DNA of 7,099 nucleotides from Treponema sp. (GTDB lineage: Bacteria > Spirochaetota > Spirochaetia > Treponematales > Breznakiellaceae). Numbering within the stretch: position 1 is the first letter of the stretch; each line of letters starts with the position of its first letter. The notes beneath the pieces were generated by a model. The model ran no database searches and was not told the DNA's origin. It was given only the letters and a program-made list of their open reading frames with translations. The translations under genes were made by a program, and so were the position numbers. Positions 6,246 to 7,099 of the stretch are shown piece after piece. The DNA lies in the NCBI GenBank assembly GCA_009780595.1, contig WQZT01000084.1, forward strand, positions 1 to 7,099. The letters are read 5' to 3'.

Positions 6246-6249
6246 GGGG

Positions 6250-6272
6250 CAAGTCTGCCAGTGGCAGACTTG
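6250..6272 (+). terminator. Strong palindromic hairpin after the hemerythrin gene
   Basis: CAAGTCTGCC (6250-6259) and GGCAGACTTG (6263-6272) pair perfectly over 10 bp around AGT, starting 5 nt after the stop codon. The downstream sequence (TTGGAAAGTTTT) has only a broken T-run, so this is an imperfect intrinsic terminator. The 23-bp near-perfect palindrome could alternatively be a DNA-binding site. Confidence 0.6.
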
Positions 6273-6277
6273 TTGGA

Positions 6278-6299
6278 AAGTTTTGGCTTGCCAAACCTT
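6278..6299. repeat. Second inverted repeat, imperfect
   Basis: AAGTTTTGG (6278-6286) pairs with CCAAACCTT (6291-6299) around a CTTG loop, with one mismatch. It follows the previous hairpin by 5 nt, giving tandem stem-loops that could reinforce termination or protect the mRNA end. Confidence 0.4.
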
Positions 6300-6327
6300 C
6301 AAACTGGCGTGTGATTTTCGCTGTTCT

Positions 6328-6342
6328 CAAGCCAGCCGCTTG
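6328..6342. repeat. Third short inverted repeat
   Basis: CAAGC (6328-6332) and GCTTG (6338-6342) pair around a 5-nt centre, about 40 bp before the deaminase gene. With 5-bp arms this may be chance. The rest of the 6246-6383 gap holds no open gene that I can support. Confidence 0.25.
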
Positions 6343-6371
6343 GTTGCCGATCATAACGTATTAGATCATGC

Positions 6372-6377
6372 TATAGT
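6372..6377 (+). promoter_or_regulatory. -10-like element immediately before the deaminase gene
   Basis: TATAGT matches the -10 consensus at five of six bases and ends 6 nt before ATG 6384, so transcription would start at about the start codon. The only visible -35-like hexamer, TTGCCG (6344-6349), is 22 bp away, which is too far for a standard promoter. No Shine-Dalgarno is seen. Confidence 0.35.
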
Positions 6378-6383
6378 ATATGG

Positions 6384-7099
6384 ATGAACACCTTGGATAC
6401 TTTATTTAGCGATATTACTGTACTAACGATGGACGAGCAAAACCCCGTGCTGAAAGGCGGCTTTGTCGGAGTGAGCGGGCGCGCGATTTCCTATGTCGGT
6501 GCTGTGCCTCCGGCGGAAAAAGCAACGCGGGTGATAAACGGCGCGCGGCGGCTTTTAATGCCGGGCTTGATCAACGCGCACACGCACTTGCCAATGACGC
6601 TTTTGCGCGGCTACGCAGACGATTACCGTCTGCAAGAATGGCTGTTCGACCACATTTTTCCGGCGGAGAGCCGCCTCGATGCGCGTTGCATCGCCGCGGG
6701 TGTACGGCTTGGACTGGCGGAGTGCATCCAGTTCGGCGTAGTCAGTTGCACCGATATGTACTTTCACCTGTCCAGCATTGCCGATGCCGTGCTGGAAGCC
6801 GGAACGAAAGCCAACATCACCAACGGCGTGCTGTGCCTCGATATGAGCCGTTTCGATTTTGAAAAAGAGCGCGGCACAATGGAAGTGCGGGAACTTCTGG
6901 TGCGGTACGGCGGTGCTCGCTCAGGCGACGGCCGCCTCGTAATTGACGCAGGGATACACGCGGAGTACACTTCCGGCCCCGCGGCGTGGCAGGCAAGCGC
7001 GGAGTTTGCCGCCGAGAACAACCTGCGCTTGCACCTGCATTTAAGCGAAACGGCGGCGGAGTATTCGGCGTGCGTGGCAAAATACGGCAAAACTCCCGC
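6384..7099 (+). CDS. Amidohydrolase, 5-methylthioadenosine/S-adenosylhomocysteine deaminase type (3' end outside window)
   Basis: I translated 238 complete codons from ATG 6384 to the window end; the family is usually a little over 400 residues, so roughly the C-terminal two fifths is missing. Members deaminate S-adenosylhomocysteine, methylthioadenosine or related adenosines using one divalent metal in a TIM barrel, clearing by-products of S-adenosylmethionine use. Residues 1-60 are the beta-sandwich start (ITVLTMDEQN, then RLLMPGLINAHTHLPMTLLR). His66 and His68 form the HxH metal motif of strand 1. GYADDYRLQEWLFDHIFPAE (76-95) is the family substrate-loop segment. SCTDMYF (121-127) follows, His192 in IHAEYTS is the strand-5-region conserved His (HxPYT in most members, here HAEYT), and His219 in LHLHLSET is another metal ligand. 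The start fits the family N-terminus; the overlapping ATG at 6380 is out of frame. Guanine deaminase or another aminohydrolase is possible, but the WLxxxIxPAE segment favours MTA/SAH deaminase. Confidence 0.88.
   Translation, partial: MNTLDTLFSDITVLTMDEQNPVLKGGFVGVSGRAISYVGAVPPAEKATRVINGARRLLMPGLINAHTHLPMTLLRGYADDYRLQEWLFDHIFPAESRLDARCIAAGVRLGLAECIQFGVVSCTDMYFHLSSIADAVLEAGTKANITNGVLCLDMSRFDFEKERGTMEVRELLVRYGGARSGDGRLVIDAGIHAEYTSGPAAWQASAEFAAENNLRLHLHLSETAAEYSACVAKYGKTP

Noticed and set aside
1..7099. CRISPR array, insertion sequence or large tandem DNA repeat
   Set aside because: I saw no regularly spaced direct repeats, transposase motifs or terminal inverted repeats anywhere in the window.

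Overview
The window most likely comes from a spirochaete, probably Treponema-like. The strongest pointer is the large minus-strand gene at 1641-4913. It has an acidic N-terminal arm, one central membrane helix and a C-terminal helical-repeat (TPR-type) domain, the layout I associate with the spirochaetal periplasmic-flagellar collar protein FlcA (Borrelia BB0326 type). This assignment comes from reading the sequence and recalling the family, not from a search. Most genes are moderately GC-rich. The stretch from about 885 to 1416 and the hemerythrin gene are visibly richer in A+T.

Layout. (1) 1-834, minus: a substrate-binding lipoprotein of the BtuF/FecB type (cobalamin or ferric-siderophore ABC uptake), with its 3' end outside the window. 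(2) 835-922: a divergent intergenic region with promoter-like elements on both strands. (3) 923-1416, plus: two overlapping small genes that look like a toxin-antitoxin pair, toxin first. (4) 1417-1534: a small hairpin, then a good promoter for the tRNA. (5) 1535-1606, plus: tRNA-Val(CAC). (6) 1641-4913, minus: the flagellar-collar-like TPR protein, convergent with the tRNA. (7) 4914-4951: a 38-bp gap between divergent genes. (8) 4952-5698, plus: a secreted protein with two E-set/CBM48-like glycogen-recognition modules. (9) 5742-6245, plus: a single-domain bacteriohemerythrin with all seven diiron ligands. (10) 6246-6383: a strong palindromic hairpin, two weaker ones, and a -10-like element. 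(11) 6384 to the window end, plus: the N-terminal 238 residues of an MTA/SAH deaminase-type amidohydrolase.

How they fit together. The window is mostly housekeeping and motility genes with a small AT-rich TA module between the lipoprotein gene and the tRNA. The divergent pair at 4913/4952 is the most interesting association: a predicted motility-structure protein back to back with an exported, non-enzymatic carbohydrate-recognition-like protein. Several starts (834, 923, 4913, 6384) lack a clear Shine-Dalgarno sequence, and at least two have a -10-like hexamer 6-7 nt upstream, which hints at leaderless or very short-leader transcripts. I saw no CRISPR array, insertion sequence, integrase or attachment-site duplication.
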